The notes under the pieces: generated by a model
Told to the model about the DNA's origin: nothing
The model's input: only the letters and a program-made list of their open reading frames with translations
The model's database searches: none
Part shown: one piece after another, positions 28,787-38,197 of the stretch
How the letters are laid out: each line of letters opens with the position of its first letter
Numbering within the stretch: position 1 is the stretch's first letter
Assembly: GCA_029961075.1 (NCBI GenBank)
Contig: JASBVL010000111.1
Coordinates: forward strand, 1-46,961
Source of the DNA: Sphaerobacter sp.
Lineage (GTDB): Bacteria; Chloroflexota; Chloroflexia; Thermomicrobiales; Thermomicrobiaceae
Direction: 5' to 3'
Length of the DNA: 46,961 nucleotides
Translations under genes and position numbers: made by a program

Positions 28787-30970
28787 ATGGTAACCACGTT
28801 TCAGACCGAAGAGCGGCGGGCCGCCGCCCTGATCAATGACGCGCTGGAGGCGCTCGGCTACGGCCGGCGCGAGTTCGACATGCGCGCCATCCCCTTCACC
28901 GGCGTCTGGGGCACCTCCGCCTCGGTCTGCTACCAGATCGCGACCGAGCAGGTCACGGCCGAGCACGCCGCCGAACTCGAGGGGCTCTCGAAGAAGGAGG
29001 CCAAGCGCCGCACCCAGGAGCTGGTCCGCCAGCGCGCCCAGGAGATCGCCGAGCAGGTGGCGGCGCGGCTGCGGGAGGTGGGCGGCTTCGCCAGCGTCGA
29101 GGCCACCAACGGGTACATCAACATCACGTTCGACACCGACCGCTTCAGCAACGAGCTGGTGCGCGCGGTGCTGACCCACGGCAAGGACTACGGCCGGGGC
29201 GAGCCGAAGTCCGAGCGGGTCATGGTCGAGTACTCCCAGCCGAACACCCACAAGGCATTCCACATCGGGCACCTCCGCAACGTCTGCCTGGGCAACGCGC
29301 TCAGCCGCATCATGCGCTTCGCCGGGTTCGACGTGCTGGAGGCGAACTACATCGGCGATATCGGCCTGCACGTCATCAAGACGCTGTGGTGCTACCAGCG
29401 CTTCCACCGGGGCGAGGAGCCGCCGCGGGAGCAGCGCGGCCGCTGGCTGGGCGAGATCTACACCGAGGCCGATCAGCGGCTGAACTACCGGCAGGACGTG
29501 GTCGACCTCCTCAACGACCTGGCCCGCAACGACCCCGCCTTCCGCGAGGCGGTCGACCGCATGATGAAGGAGCTCTGGCGCGCGCACCCGGTCGGCGAGG
29601 ATGTCGCCTACCTGCTCGGCCAGATCGCCCACGCGCGCGAGATCAAGCCCGACGCCTTCTACGACGACGCGACCATCGCGCACTTCTGGCCCATCGTCGG
29701 CAAGCAGCTCACCCAGATGCTGGAGGCCGCGCGCCAGCGCCCGCCGCAGCAGACGGCGGAGCGCGCCGCCGGCGAGCCGGAGCTCCCCACGCCCGCCGAC
29801 TACGAGGCGTGGCTCGAGCGCTGGGAGCGGCTGGCCGCGCACCTCGACTGGTGGCCGCACGTGCCCGAGTGGCAGCGGGAGGTCCGCCAGACCTTCCAGC
29901 TCTGGGAGACCAAGGACCCGGCCTTCGTCGCGCTCTGGAAAGAGACGCGGGACTGGAGCCTGGAGGAGTTCAACCGGATCTACGAGCAGCTCGACGTGCA
30001 CTTCGATGTCTGGTTCTACGAGAGCGAGGTCGAGGAGCTGGGCCGCCAGATCGTGCAGGAGCTGCTCGAGAAGGGCATCGCCGAGATCAGTGACGGGCTG
30101 CCGGTGGTCAAGATCGACGAGAAGCTGGGGCTGGAGAAGGAGACCTACCGGACGCTGCCGATCCTTCGCTCCGACGGCACCACCCTCTACTCCACCAAGG
30201 ATCTGGCGCTGACCAAGATCAAGTTCGAGCAGTACCACGTCGACCGCGCGATCTGGGTGGTGGATGTCCGCCAGAGCCTCTACCTCCAGCAGATCTTCAA
30301 GGTCATGGAGCTGTGGGGCTTCGCGCAGGCGGCGAAGTGCTACCACCTCAGCTACGAGACCGTGATGCTGCCCACGGGCGCGATGAGCAGCCGGTCGGGC
30401 AACGTCGTCCTGTACGAGGATGTCGCCGACCGCGTGCTGCGGCGGGCGCGGGAGATCATCGACGAGAAGAACCCCGCGCTCCCGGACGAGCTCAAGGAGC
30501 GCATCGCGCGCGACGTCGGCCTGGGCAGCATGAAGTACGGCATGCTCATGCGCGACAATAACCGCGTGCTGGTGTTCGATATCGAGGAGGCCCTCTCCTT
30601 CGAGGGGCACGCGGCCCCCTACATCCAGTACGCGCACGCCCGCGCCTGCCGCATCCTGGAGAAGGTGGACACGATCCCGACCGAGGGGCTGCACTTCGTC
30701 GACCTCACCCCGGAGGAGATCAACCTGATCCAGCACGTCGCCGCCTTCCCCAGCGATGTCGAGCGCGCCGCCAGCGAGTACAAGCCGCTGGTCATCGCCA
30801 ACTACGTCTACGAGCTCGCCAAGCGCTTCAACGACTTCTACCGCGCCTGCCCCGTGCTCCAGGCGCCGGAGCCGCAGCGCTCGGCCCGCCTGGCACTCGT
30901 CGCCGCTGCCCGGCAGACGCTGGTGAACGGCCTCGGCCTGCTCGGGATCGCGGCACCGGAGATCATGTAG
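28787..30970 (+). CDS. argS: Arginyl-tRNA synthetase, long form
   Basis: A 727-residue class I synthetase charging tRNA-Arg. The N-terminal tRNA-binding domain covers about residues 1-120. EYSQPNTHKAFHIGHLRN holds the HIGH motif (159-162); MSSRSGN (KMSKS equivalent) lies near residue 532. The C-terminal anticodon-binding helical domain includes YIQYAHARACRIL. It is about 130-150 residues longer than common ArgS because of an insertion between HIGH and EEFNRIYEQLDVHFDVWF, roughly residues 230-370, with long helical and Pro/Glu-rich stretches. ATG 28787 follows AGGAG by 7 bases. The last base of its stop is the first base of the arginase start. Confidence 0.95.
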   Translation: MVTTFQTEERRAAALINDALEALGYGRREFDMRAIPFTGVWGTSASVCYQIATEQVTAEHAAELEGLSKKEAKRRTQELVRQRAQEIAEQVAARLREVGGFASVEATNGYINITFDTDRFSNELVRAVLTHGKDYGRGEPKSERVMVEYSQPNTHKAFHIGHLRNVCLGNALSRIMRFAGFDVLEANYIGDIGLHVIKTLWCYQRFHRGEEPPREQRGRWLGEIYTEADQRLNYRQDVVDLLNDLARNDPAFREAVDRMMKELWRAHPVGEDVAYLLGQIAHAREIKPDAFYDDATIAHFWPIVGKQLTQMLEAARQRPPQQTAERAAGEPELPTPADYEAWLERWERLAAHLDWWPHVPEWQREVRQTFQLWETKDPAFVALWKETRDWSLEEFNRIYEQLDVHFDVWFYESEVEELGRQIVQELLEKGIAEISDGLPVVKIDEKLGLEKETYRTLPILRSDGTTLYSTKDLALTKIKFEQYHVDRAIWVVDVRQSLYLQQIFKVMELWGFAQAAKCYHLSYETVMLPTGAMSSRSGNVVLYEDVADRVLRRAREIIDEKNPALPDELKERIARDVGLGSMKYGMLMRDNNRVLVFDIEEALSFEGHAAPYIQYAHARACRILEKVDTIPTEGLHFVDLTPEEINLIQHVAAFPSDVERAASEYKPLVIANYVYELAKRFNDFYRACPVLQAPEPQRSARLALVAAARQTLVNGLGLLGIAAPEIM

Positions 30971-31944
30971 TGGCGACTGAGCACGCCCGCGCGACCGGCC
31001 GCGCGGCGCCGAACCGCCTGCGCACCGCGCCGATCCAGCCGATTCGCGTGCCGCTGGCCCTCGGCGCGGTGCGCGCCGGGGTCGAGCGCGGCGCGGCGGT
31101 GCTCGACGACGGCCTCCGCGCCCGGGCCGCCCGCCGCCTCCCCCACCTGCACGAGCGGCTGCTCCCCAGCGTCACGGTCCCGATGCCGACCGGCGACGCG
31201 CCGTTGGACGGCCGCGCCTGCCCCGGCCAGGCGATGTATCTGGACGCGATCGCCGCGGCCAGCCCCGCGCTGGCAGAGACGGTGCGCACCGCCCTCAGCA
31301 CCGGCGCGCTGGCACTGACGCTCGGCGGCGACCACGCGCTGGCGATCGGCACCCTGGCCGCCGCCGCGGCCGCGGCCACGCGGCTCGCCGTCATCTGGAT
31401 CGACGCCCACGGCGACCTGAACACCCCTGAGACGAGCCCCTCGGGCCACGTCCACGGCATGTCGCTGGCCATCGCCCTCGGCCGCGGCCCCGCCGTGGCG
31501 ACCCGCCTCTTCACAGGGCGCTCCGCCATCCGCCCCGAGGACGTCTCCCTGCTCGGCATCCGCGACCTCGACCCCAGCGAGCGGTCCTGGCTGGCCGAGG
31601 GCACCATCCACTACGCCACCATGGCCACCATCGACGCCCGCGGGCTGGACGCCACCGTGGCCGGGCTCATCCGCCGGATCGCCGCCTCCGGCGCCGACGC
31701 CGTCCATGTCAGCTTCGACCTGGACGTGCTCGACCCGCTGCTCCTGCCCGGGACGGGCACCCGCGCGCACGGCGGCTTCACCTTCCGCGAGGCGGCCCGG
31801 CTGCTGCGCCTGCTGCGGGAGTCCGACCTGCCGATCTGCTCGCTCGACTGGGTGGAGCTCAACCCCGCCCTCGACCCCTCGGGCGCGAGCACCAGCGTGG
31901 CGATCGAGCTGCTCGCCATCGCCCTCGGCGAAGAGCCGGTCTAG
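30970..31944 (+). CDS. Arginase-family ureohydrolase
   Basis: A 324-residue Mn-dependent ureohydrolase, most like arginase (arginine to ornithine and urea). Metal ligands are in GGDHA, IDAHGDLNTP and SFDLDVLDP; SGHVHGM matches the arginase substrate loop (usual SGNxHGM, here Asn replaced by His) and DWVELNP carries the conserved Glu. The GTG start at 30970 overlaps the argS stop by one base, so the genes are translated as one unit. A formiminoglutamase or agmatinase role is not excluded because of the Asn-to-His change. Confidence 0.8.
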   Translation: MATEHARATGRAAPNRLRTAPIQPIRVPLALGAVRAGVERGAAVLDDGLRARAARRLPHLHERLLPSVTVPMPTGDAPLDGRACPGQAMYLDAIAAASPALAETVRTALSTGALALTLGGDHALAIGTLAAAAAAATRLAVIWIDAHGDLNTPETSPSGHVHGMSLAIALGRGPAVATRLFTGRSAIRPEDVSLLGIRDLDPSERSWLAEGTIHYATMATIDARGLDATVAGLIRRIAASGADAVHVSFDLDVLDPLLLPGTGTRAHGGFTFREAARLLRLLRESDLPICSLDWVELNPALDPSGASTSVAIELLAIALGEEPV

Positions 31945-31997
31945 CCCCCGCGCGGGCGCCTCGAAGGCCGCGGCGTCGCCGCCGGCCGGCGCCGGGC

Positions 31998-32028
31998 AGA
32001 TCCTTCGACTCCGCGCAGGGTGACAGGG
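31998..32028. repeat. Copy of the AGATCCTTCG / GGTGACAGG dispersed element
   Basis: AGATCCTTCGACTCCGCGCA then GGGTGACAGGG, in the gap between converging arginase and oxidoreductase genes. It resembles the units in the island at 12019-12685. Confidence 0.4.
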
Positions 32029-32163
32029 AGAGCAGGCCGCTGGCGCGGCCCGCCGCACACGATGGCGCGGTGTGCGCCGCGGGTCACGCCATGCCGGTGG
32101 CGGCGCGCGAGCGCGTGTCACCGCCCACGGCACCGCCGGCGGCCGGTGCGGGCCGGGGCCGGC

Positions 32164-35127
32164 TCAGTCCGCCGCCTGGGCGGCCGGGACGGCCCCGGCG
32201 GCGCGCGCCGCCGGGGCGAGCCGCTGCGCCAGCACCTCGGCGATGTGGATCGGCCGCCGCGTGGTGAAGTGGCCGATCTGCTCCCGGCAGGAAACCCCGG
32301 CCACGGCGATGATCGCGCTGGCCGGCTGGGCCTCCACCTTGGGGAACAGCCGCTCCGCGCCGATCTTGCGCGACACCTCGTAGTGCTCGGCCTCGTAGCC
32401 GAAGGAGCCGGCCATGCCGCAGCAGCCCGCGCCGCTCTCCTCCGCCTCGCAGCCGGCCGCCTTGAGGATGGACAGCGACGGCCCGACGCCGATCAGCGCC
32501 TTCTGGTGGCAATGGCCGTGGAAGAGCACCTTCGGCCCCGGCTCCGCGCGCCAAGCGATGTCCAGCTCGCCGTCGGCGGCCAGGCGCGCCAGGAACTCAT
32601 CGATCATGTAGCTGTGGCTGGCGAGCTGCGCCACCACCGGGTCGTCCGGCAGGAGGTCGGGGTACTCGTCGCGCAGCGTCAGGATGCAGCTCGGCTCGGT
32701 GCCGACCACCGGCACCCCCTGGCGCGCGTAGGCGGCCAGCGCCTCGACGTTGCGCCGCGCCAGCTTGCGCGCCCCCTCGACCAGCCCCTTGGAGAGCATC
32801 GGCCGGCCGCAGCAGGCGCGCTGCCGCACGATCTCGACCGTGTAGCCGGCCGCCTCGAGCAGGCGCACCGCCGCCTGGCCGATCTCCGGGTAGTTGTAGT
32901 TGGTGAAGGTGTCGTGGTAGTAGACCACGACCCCGCGCGTGCCGAGCGGTGCGCTCGGCTGGCGCGCCGCGAACCACTGCTCGAAGGTCTGGCGGGCGAA
33001 GGGGGCGATCTCCCGCGCGGGGTGGACGCCGAGGGCGCGCTTCCCGACGCGGCTCAGCGGGCTGCGCAGCACGAGGTTGGCGAGCGGAGCGACCCGGGAG
33101 CCGAGCCGGTTCATCAGGTGGATGTGGCCGAAGGCGCGGGCGCGCAGCGGGGTGCCGTGCGCATCGTAGTACTGCGCCAGGAACTCGGTCTTGATCTTGG
33201 CCATGTCGACGCTGGAGGGGCACTCCGTCTTGCACGCCTTGCAGGAGAGGCAGAGGTCGAGAACCTCGTAGGTCTCCTTGGCCGTCAGTTGGCTGTGGGT
33301 CAGCAGCCGGCCGGAGAGCGCGGCGCGCAGCGTGTTGGCGCGGGCACGGGTGGTGTCGCGCTCGTCGCGCGTGGCCATGTAGGAGGGGCACATCGTGCCG
33401 CTGCCCAGCTTGCGGCAGACCCCCGCGCCGTTGCACATCTCGACCGCGGCGGCGAAGCCGCCCTCGCGGGCGAAGCTCAGGTGCGTCTTCGGCTCGCGCG
33501 TGTGGTAGTCCGGCCCGTAGCGCAGGTGCTCGGTCATCGGCGGGCAGTCGACGATCTTGCCGGGGTTCATCAGCCCGGCCGGGTCGAAGGCCGCCTTCAG
33601 CTCGCGCATGCACCGGTACAGCTCGGGGCCGAAGATCCGCTCGTTCAGCTCGCCGCGGGCCAGCCCATCGCCGTGCTCGCCGCTCATCACGCCGCCGAAG
33701 CGGATCGCCAGCTCCGCCGCCGCCTCGGTCAGCTCCCGCATCGTCCGCACCCCGGCGGCGGTCTTGAGGCTCACCAGCGGGCGCACGTGGAGGCAGCCGG
33801 CGCTGGCGTGGGCGTAGAAGGCCGCCCGGGTGCCGTGCTCCGCCACCAGCCGCAGGATCTCGCGGACGTACTCGGCCAGGTGCTCGACCGGGACCGAGAC
33901 GTCTTCGATGCAGGCGATCGGCTTGGCGTCGCCCTTGATGCTCATCAGCAGCCCCAGGCCGGCCTTGCGCACCGCCCAGACGTCGGCCTGCTGCTTCGGG
34001 TCGTAGACCGGCAGCGGATCCTGCGCCACGCCCCGCGCCGCCAGGTGCCGGGTGAGGCGCTCGACCTTGCCGCGCAGCTCCGCCTCGCTCTCACCGTAGA
34101 ACTCGACGGCCAGGATGGCGTCGGGGTCGCCCGTGATGAAGGCGATCTGCCGCGCGTAGCCCGGCTGCTGGCGGGTGAGCGAGATGAGCATGCGGTCCAT
34201 CAGCTCCACCGCCGACGGCTCGCACTCCAGGATCGTCGGTGTGGCCTCCATGGCGCGCACCAGGTCGTCGAACTGCAAGAGCACCAGCGCGGTGCGCGTC
34301 GGCCGCGGCACGAGGTTGATGGTGTACTCGACGCCGAGGGCGAGCGTCCCCTCGGAGCTGGCCAGCAGGCGCGCTGGGTTGAAGCCGTCCTCGACCAGCA
34401 GCTCGGGCAGGCTGTAGCCGGTGGCGCGGCGCCAGTGGCGCGGGAAGTCGCGCGCGATGGCCGCGCCGTAGCGCTGGCGCAGGTCGAGCAGGGCGCGGTA
34501 GAGCCGCCCCTCGCGGGAGTCCTGCGCCGCCTTGGCCGCCACCTCATCGGGCGTGAGGGCGCGGAAGGTCAACTCGGTGGCGTCGGAGAGGAAGACGTGC
34601 GCGGCCAGGACGTGGTCCTTGGTCATGCCGTAGAGGATCGAGTGGGAGCCGGAGGCGTTGTTGCCGACGACGCCGCCGATGGTGGCGCGGTCGGCGCTGG
34701 CCGGGTCGGGGCCGAACATCAGCCCGTAGCGGGCCAGCTTGGCGTTGAGCTGGCTGAGGACGATGCCGGGCTGGACGCGCGCCACCCGCGCGCCGGGGTC
34801 CACCTCGAGGATCTGGTTGAGGTACTTGGAGGTGTCGATCACCAGCGCGGCGCCCACCGTCTGCCCGGCCAGGCTGCTGCCCCCGCCGCGCGGCAGGACC
34901 GGCACGCCGTGCTTGGCGGCCAGCTCGATGGCCACGCGCACGTCGTCGACCGTGCGCGGGAGCACCACACCGACGGGCTCGATCTGGTAGTTGCTGGCGT
35001 CGGTGCTGTAGAGCATCCGGGTGTACTGGTCGAAGCGCACCTCGCCGCTGATCCGCCAGCGGAGATCGGCCTCCAGCGCCCGCGCCGCCTCGCTGCCCGG
35101 CGTCACCGCCCGCACGGTCGCCACCAT
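32164..35127 (-). CDS. GlcD-type FAD oxidoreductase fused to a GlpC-type Fe-S domain
   Basis: A 987-residue fusion oxidising a D-2-hydroxy acid (D-lactate, glycolate or D-2-hydroxyglutarate type). The FAD-binding_4 domain has PRGGGSSLAGQ and GGVVGNNASGSHS (about 60-170); the FAD-linked oxidase C-domain follows with HGDGLARGELN near 510. Fe-S clusters come next: CNGAGVCRK, MCPSYMATRDE, and CLSCKACKTECPSSV. Two CCG domains end the protein: RACCGRPML and HCHQKALIG with SGAGCCGMAGSFG. ATG 35127 follows GGAGAGGA. Fe-S and FAD parts allow electrons to pass to the quinone pool. It is the YdiJ-like arrangement, at normal length. Confidence 0.9.
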   Translation of the reverse strand: MVATVRAVTPGSEAARALEADLRWRISGEVRFDQYTRMLYSTDASNYQIEPVGVVLPRTVDDVRVAIELAAKHGVPVLPRGGGSSLAGQTVGAALVIDTSKYLNQILEVDPGARVARVQPGIVLSQLNAKLARYGLMFGPDPASADRATIGGVVGNNASGSHSILYGMTKDHVLAAHVFLSDATELTFRALTPDEVAAKAAQDSREGRLYRALLDLRQRYGAAIARDFPRHWRRATGYSLPELLVEDGFNPARLLASSEGTLALGVEYTINLVPRPTRTALVLLQFDDLVRAMEATPTILECEPSAVELMDRMLISLTRQQPGYARQIAFITGDPDAILAVEFYGESEAELRGKVERLTRHLAARGVAQDPLPVYDPKQQADVWAVRKAGLGLLMSIKGDAKPIACIEDVSVPVEHLAEYVREILRLVAEHGTRAAFYAHASAGCLHVRPLVSLKTAAGVRTMRELTEAAAELAIRFGGVMSGEHGDGLARGELNERIFGPELYRCMRELKAAFDPAGLMNPGKIVDCPPMTEHLRYGPDYHTREPKTHLSFAREGGFAAAVEMCNGAGVCRKLGSGTMCPSYMATRDERDTTRARANTLRAALSGRLLTHSQLTAKETYEVLDLCLSCKACKTECPSSVDMAKIKTEFLAQYYDAHGTPLRARAFGHIHLMNRLGSRVAPLANLVLRSPLSRVGKRALGVHPAREIAPFARQTFEQWFAARQPSAPLGTRGVVVYYHDTFTNYNYPEIGQAAVRLLEAAGYTVEIVRQRACCGRPMLSKGLVEGARKLARRNVEALAAYARQGVPVVGTEPSCILTLRDEYPDLLPDDPVVAQLASHSYMIDEFLARLAADGELDIAWRAEPGPKVLFHGHCHQKALIGVGPSLSILKAAGCEAEESGAGCCGMAGSFGYEAEHYEVSRKIGAERLFPKVEAQPASAIIAVAGVSCREQIGHFTTRRPIHIAEVLAQRLAPAARAAGAVPAAQAAD

Positions 35128-35533
35128 GGTCGTATTCCTCTCCAGCACAACGCTCCTCGAGCCGGCACCCAGCGGTCGTCCCCATCCCGCCTGGCCGCAC
35201 CCAACCAGCACGGCACCTCGGTGCTCACATCCCGTGGCGTTGAGTGTAACACCTGGCGGGCGGGGCGGGACCGGCTGGCGCCCGGCGTGCCCGGGTGGGC
35301 GAACCCGGCGCGGGGACGGCCCGGGCGGTGCCGGGTCACCATGCGCAGCACGGGGGTATGGCATGAAACCGCGCCGGCGCAGATCAGCATCATTGCCACA
35401 TGCTGTCCAATCGGCTATCATGCGCACGAATGATTCAGTCGAACGAGACGGGACGAGCTGCGCGAACGCCGTCGCAGGCCGCAACGCGCCACCCCGGTCC
35501 GCGCGACCGGCGGCTGGAAAGCCGAGGCGTGCC
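35128..35533. other. Divergent intergenic region
   Basis: About 400 bases between the oxidoreductase and the ABC genes. It holds the promoter at 35393-35421 for the ABC operon. A TACACT on the minus strand near 35244-35249 might serve the oxidoreductase, but lacks a -35. No gene or strong hairpin. Confidence 0.4.
35393..35421 (+). promoter_or_regulatory. Sigma-70-type promoter of the ABC operon
   Basis: TTGCCA (35393-35398), 17-bp spacer, TATCAT (35416-35421). Because the only upstream ATG (35420) overlaps the -10, this promoter supports the GTG start at 35534. Confidence 0.6.
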
Positions 35534-36277
35534 GTGGAGCTGGCCTTCGAGCAGGTGACCTTCCGCTACCGCCGCTCGGCGCGCCCGGTGCTGGCCGACT
35601 TCTCCTGGCAGGTGCCGCCGGGGCGGACGGTGCTGCTGGGGCCGAACGGGGCCGGCAAGTCCACCTTGCTGGCCCTGGGCGCCGACGCCCTCCGCCCCTC
35701 GAGCGGTCGAGTCCGCTTCGGGGACCTCTGCCCGGCGCGCGGCCGGGATCGCGCCGCCTACCGGCGGGCGGTCGGCTGGATGCCGCAGCAGATTCACGCC
35801 GTGCCCGGGCTGCGGGTGCAGGAGCAGGTGGCCTACGCCGGCTGGCTGAAGGGGCTGAGCCGGCGCGAGGCCTGGGCGGCCGCTGCCACGGCGCTCCGCC
35901 AGGTGGCTCTCAGCGACCTGGCGGAGCGCAAGACCTCGACCCTCTCTGGCGGGCAGCTCCGCCGGGTCGGGCTCGCCCAGGTTCTCGTCCATGATGCGCA
36001 GGTGCTGCTGCTGGATGAGCCGACGGCCGGCCTTGACCCGGCACAGCGCGCGCGCTTCCGCGAGCTGCTCGCAGCCCTCCCCCCGGAGCGCCCGGTCGTC
36101 GTGTCCACCCACCAGGTGGATGACCTGACCGACCTGTTCGACACGGTGGTGGTGCTCGACGACGGCGTCATCCGCTTCGTGGGTACGGTGGCGGAGTTCA
36201 TGGGTCTGGCCCCCGCGGGCGGCGGGGCGCGCCCCGCCGAGGCGGCTTACGCCCAGATCGTGACGGGGGAGCGCTGA
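35534..36277 (+). CDS. ABC transporter ATP-binding protein
   Basis: A 247-residue nucleotide-binding subunit. Walker A is GPNGAGKST, the Q-loop MPQQ, the signature STLSGGQLRR, Walker B VLLLDEPTAGLD and the H-loop STHQVDD. This style is close to ABC-2-type exporters. GTG 35534 with GAGG upstream is chosen; the frame extends to an ATG at 35420 that falls in the promoter. The TGA stop overlaps the ATG of the next membrane protein by one base, making a three-gene operon. Substrate unknown. Confidence 0.85.
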   Translation: MELAFEQVTFRYRRSARPVLADFSWQVPPGRTVLLGPNGAGKSTLLALGADALRPSSGRVRFGDLCPARGRDRAAYRRAVGWMPQQIHAVPGLRVQEQVAYAGWLKGLSRREAWAAAATALRQVALSDLAERKTSTLSGGQLRRVGLAQVLVHDAQVLLLDEPTAGLDPAQRARFRELLAALPPERPVVVSTHQVDDLTDLFDTVVVLDDGVIRFVGTVAEFMGLAPAGGGARPAEAAYAQIVTGER

Positions 36278-37539
36278 TGGCCGTCCAGACGATCCTACGG
36301 ATCAGCCCGGCCGCCTGGCTCGGGCCGATCCTAGCCCTGGTCGCCATGGGCTACGCCCGCATCATCTACCCCGCGACCTACGACCCCTACCCGCTGGCGC
36401 TGACGTCCGTGGCCGGCTGGACGGTGTCGGTCATCGGCCCGACGGTGGCAGCCTTCGGTGCCTGGGAAGGCGGCCGCCTGCACCGTGCCGGCTGGTGGGG
36501 GCTGCCCCACGCACGCCCGGCGGTCGTGGTAGCAGGGGCGTCGCTGGCGCCGGTCCTGGTCGCCGGGCTCGGGGCGCTCGGCGCCGCGATCGCAATCCGG
36601 TTCGCGGATGCGGGCGTCCTCGCCTGGCCGGACCTCCGGGTCGTCGGCGTGGAGACCTGCGTCGTCACAGCGCAGGCGCTGCTCGGCTTCGCCATCGGCC
36701 TGCGCCTCCGCCCGGTGGTGGCGGTGCCGGCTGCCTTCCTCCTCATGTTCACCTGGATGGCGCTGCCGGCCGCCATTCTCCCGGTCTGGCTCGACTTCCC
36801 GACAGGAGCCTGGGCCGGCTGTTGTGCAATCGACTCGGATCTCGCCCCGCGGGCCGTCGTCAGCGCGATCACGGTCGTGGTCGGCTTCCTCGTGGCTGCC
36901 CTCGTGCTGCTGCGGCAGCCGTTCGCCCGGATCCAGTTCGGTCTGGCGTCGCTCGCCGCCGCGCTGGGCATCGCGACCGGCCTCTGGCTTGTGCGTGGGA
37001 TGGACTCCAACCCAACCGTGCCGCGCGATCCGTCGGTGCTGGTCTGCGCCCCGGGCCCGCCGGAGGTCTGCGTCTGGCCCGAGCACCGCTCGCGGCTGGC
37101 CACCGCCGCCCGCGTGGTGGCAAAGGTGGCGCCCACCTGGCTGGCGGCTGGGGTCCCTCTCCCGGCCAGGTTTAGCGAGGAGTGGTCAGAGGTGCTCCCG
37201 TCGAGCACCGGCAGAGTCACAATCAGGTCGGACAACGAGGAGGAGATCGTATTGTCCCTCGCGCGTGGCGTGCTACCGCCGGTGCCACCCTGCGCCCTCA
37301 GGAGCGAGGTTCCCTATTTTGGCTTCGAAGCGCGCGACTACGTCATCGCCTGGCTCGTCGATGTCGCCGGGGTGCCGCCGGACCGCTACGCGAGCACCCA
37401 CGTGAACGGAGACAAGATCCTCGGGACCGTCGCGGCGGTGCGCGCGCTGCCGCCGGACGAGCAGCGGGCCTGGCTCGCGGGCAACCTGGCCGCCATGCGC
37501 GCCTGCGGGGTCGCACCACCGCTGGAGCCCGCCGGATGA
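36277..37539 (+). CDS. Membrane protein with DUF7224-like soluble domain
   Basis: A 420-residue protein with about six to seven membrane helices in the first 240 residues, then an external or cytoplasmic domain. The segment PPEVCVWPEHRSRL resembles the VCxWPEHR block I recall in DUF7224 proteins of actinobacteria, which lie beside ABC ATPases. It does not look like a standard ABC-2 permease, though it may act as one. ATG 36277 overlaps the ATPase stop; its end overlaps the next gene by 4 bp. Function inferred only from context. Confidence 0.6.
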   Translation: MAVQTILRISPAAWLGPILALVAMGYARIIYPATYDPYPLALTSVAGWTVSVIGPTVAAFGAWEGGRLHRAGWWGLPHARPAVVVAGASLAPVLVAGLGALGAAIAIRFADAGVLAWPDLRVVGVETCVVTAQALLGFAIGLRLRPVVAVPAAFLLMFTWMALPAAILPVWLDFPTGAWAGCCAIDSDLAPRAVVSAITVVVGFLVAALVLLRQPFARIQFGLASLAAALGIATGLWLVRGMDSNPTVPRDPSVLVCAPGPPEVCVWPEHRSRLATAARVVAKVAPTWLAAGVPLPARFSEEWSEVLPSSTGRVTIRSDNEEEIVLSLARGVLPPVPPCALRSEVPYFGFEARDYVIAWLVDVAGVPPDRYASTHVNGDKILGTVAAVRALPPDEQRAWLAGNLAAMRACGVAPPLEPAG

Positions 37540-38123
37540 CGCTGTGGCTCCGCGTGCGGCGGGCGCGCACCTGCGTCGCGGTCGCCCTGGCGCTGGCGGC
37601 CAGCCTGCTGCTGACCGGCGACCTGGCGCTCCCGATCCCCAGCCTGCGCGTCGGGAGCACCCTGGCCCTGCCGTTCGCCTTCCTCCTCCCGCTCGCGGTG
37701 GCGACCGTCGTGGCCTACGCGCTCGGGGCGGGTGACCCGCGGGCGGAGGCCGTCGCCTGCCGCCCGATGCGGCTGCTCGACACGGCCTACGCCCTGGCGG
37801 TGGCCGCGCTGGCCCTCGGGGCCTGCGGACTGCTCTGGGCAGCGGACGTGAGCGACACGGCCCCTGCCGCCGGGCGAAACGCGCTCGGCTACGTGGGGCT
37901 GACCCTCCTCGGCCGCCGCCTCGTCGGCCCGCACGCGGCCCCGATCCTCCCGGTCGGCTTCGTCCTCCTGACCGCCATGTTCGGCGTGCGCCCCGGCGTG
38001 GAGCGCGACTGGTGGGCCTGGCCGCTGGCGGGCGCGTCCGACCCCGTCGCCTGGCTCTTCGCCGGGGCGTTCCTGCTCCTCGGCGCGGCGGCGGCCCTCG
38101 CCGGCACCGGCGCCGACCGCTAG
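37536..38123 (+). CDS. Hypothetical membrane protein of the ABC operon
   Basis: A 195-residue protein with about five to six hydrophobic helices and little else; it begins MTLWLRVRRARTCVAVALAL. I recognise no family. It starts in the ATGA overlap with the preceding gene, so it is probably a second membrane partner of the ABC ATPase. A DWWAWPLAGASDP stretch lies before the last helix. Confidence 0.6.
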   Translation: MTLWLRVRRARTCVAVALALAASLLLTGDLALPIPSLRVGSTLALPFAFLLPLAVATVVAYALGAGDPRAEAVACRPMRLLDTAYALAVAALALGACGLLWAADVSDTAPAAGRNALGYVGLTLLGRRLVGPHAAPILPVGFVLLTAMFGVRPGVERDWWAWPLAGASDPVAWLFAGAFLLLGAAAALAGTGADR

Positions 38124-38197
38124 CCCGGCGCGGCGCGCGCCGCCTGGCAGGGGATGTGCCACAATCGGGCTGGACGACAGCGGAGGGAGCGACGGCG

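Noticed and set aside
32020..35433. 1137-codon plus-strand frame opposite the FAD/Fe-S oxidoreductase
   Set aside because: Low-complexity antisense reading; the minus strand carries FAD and cysteine motifs in order.
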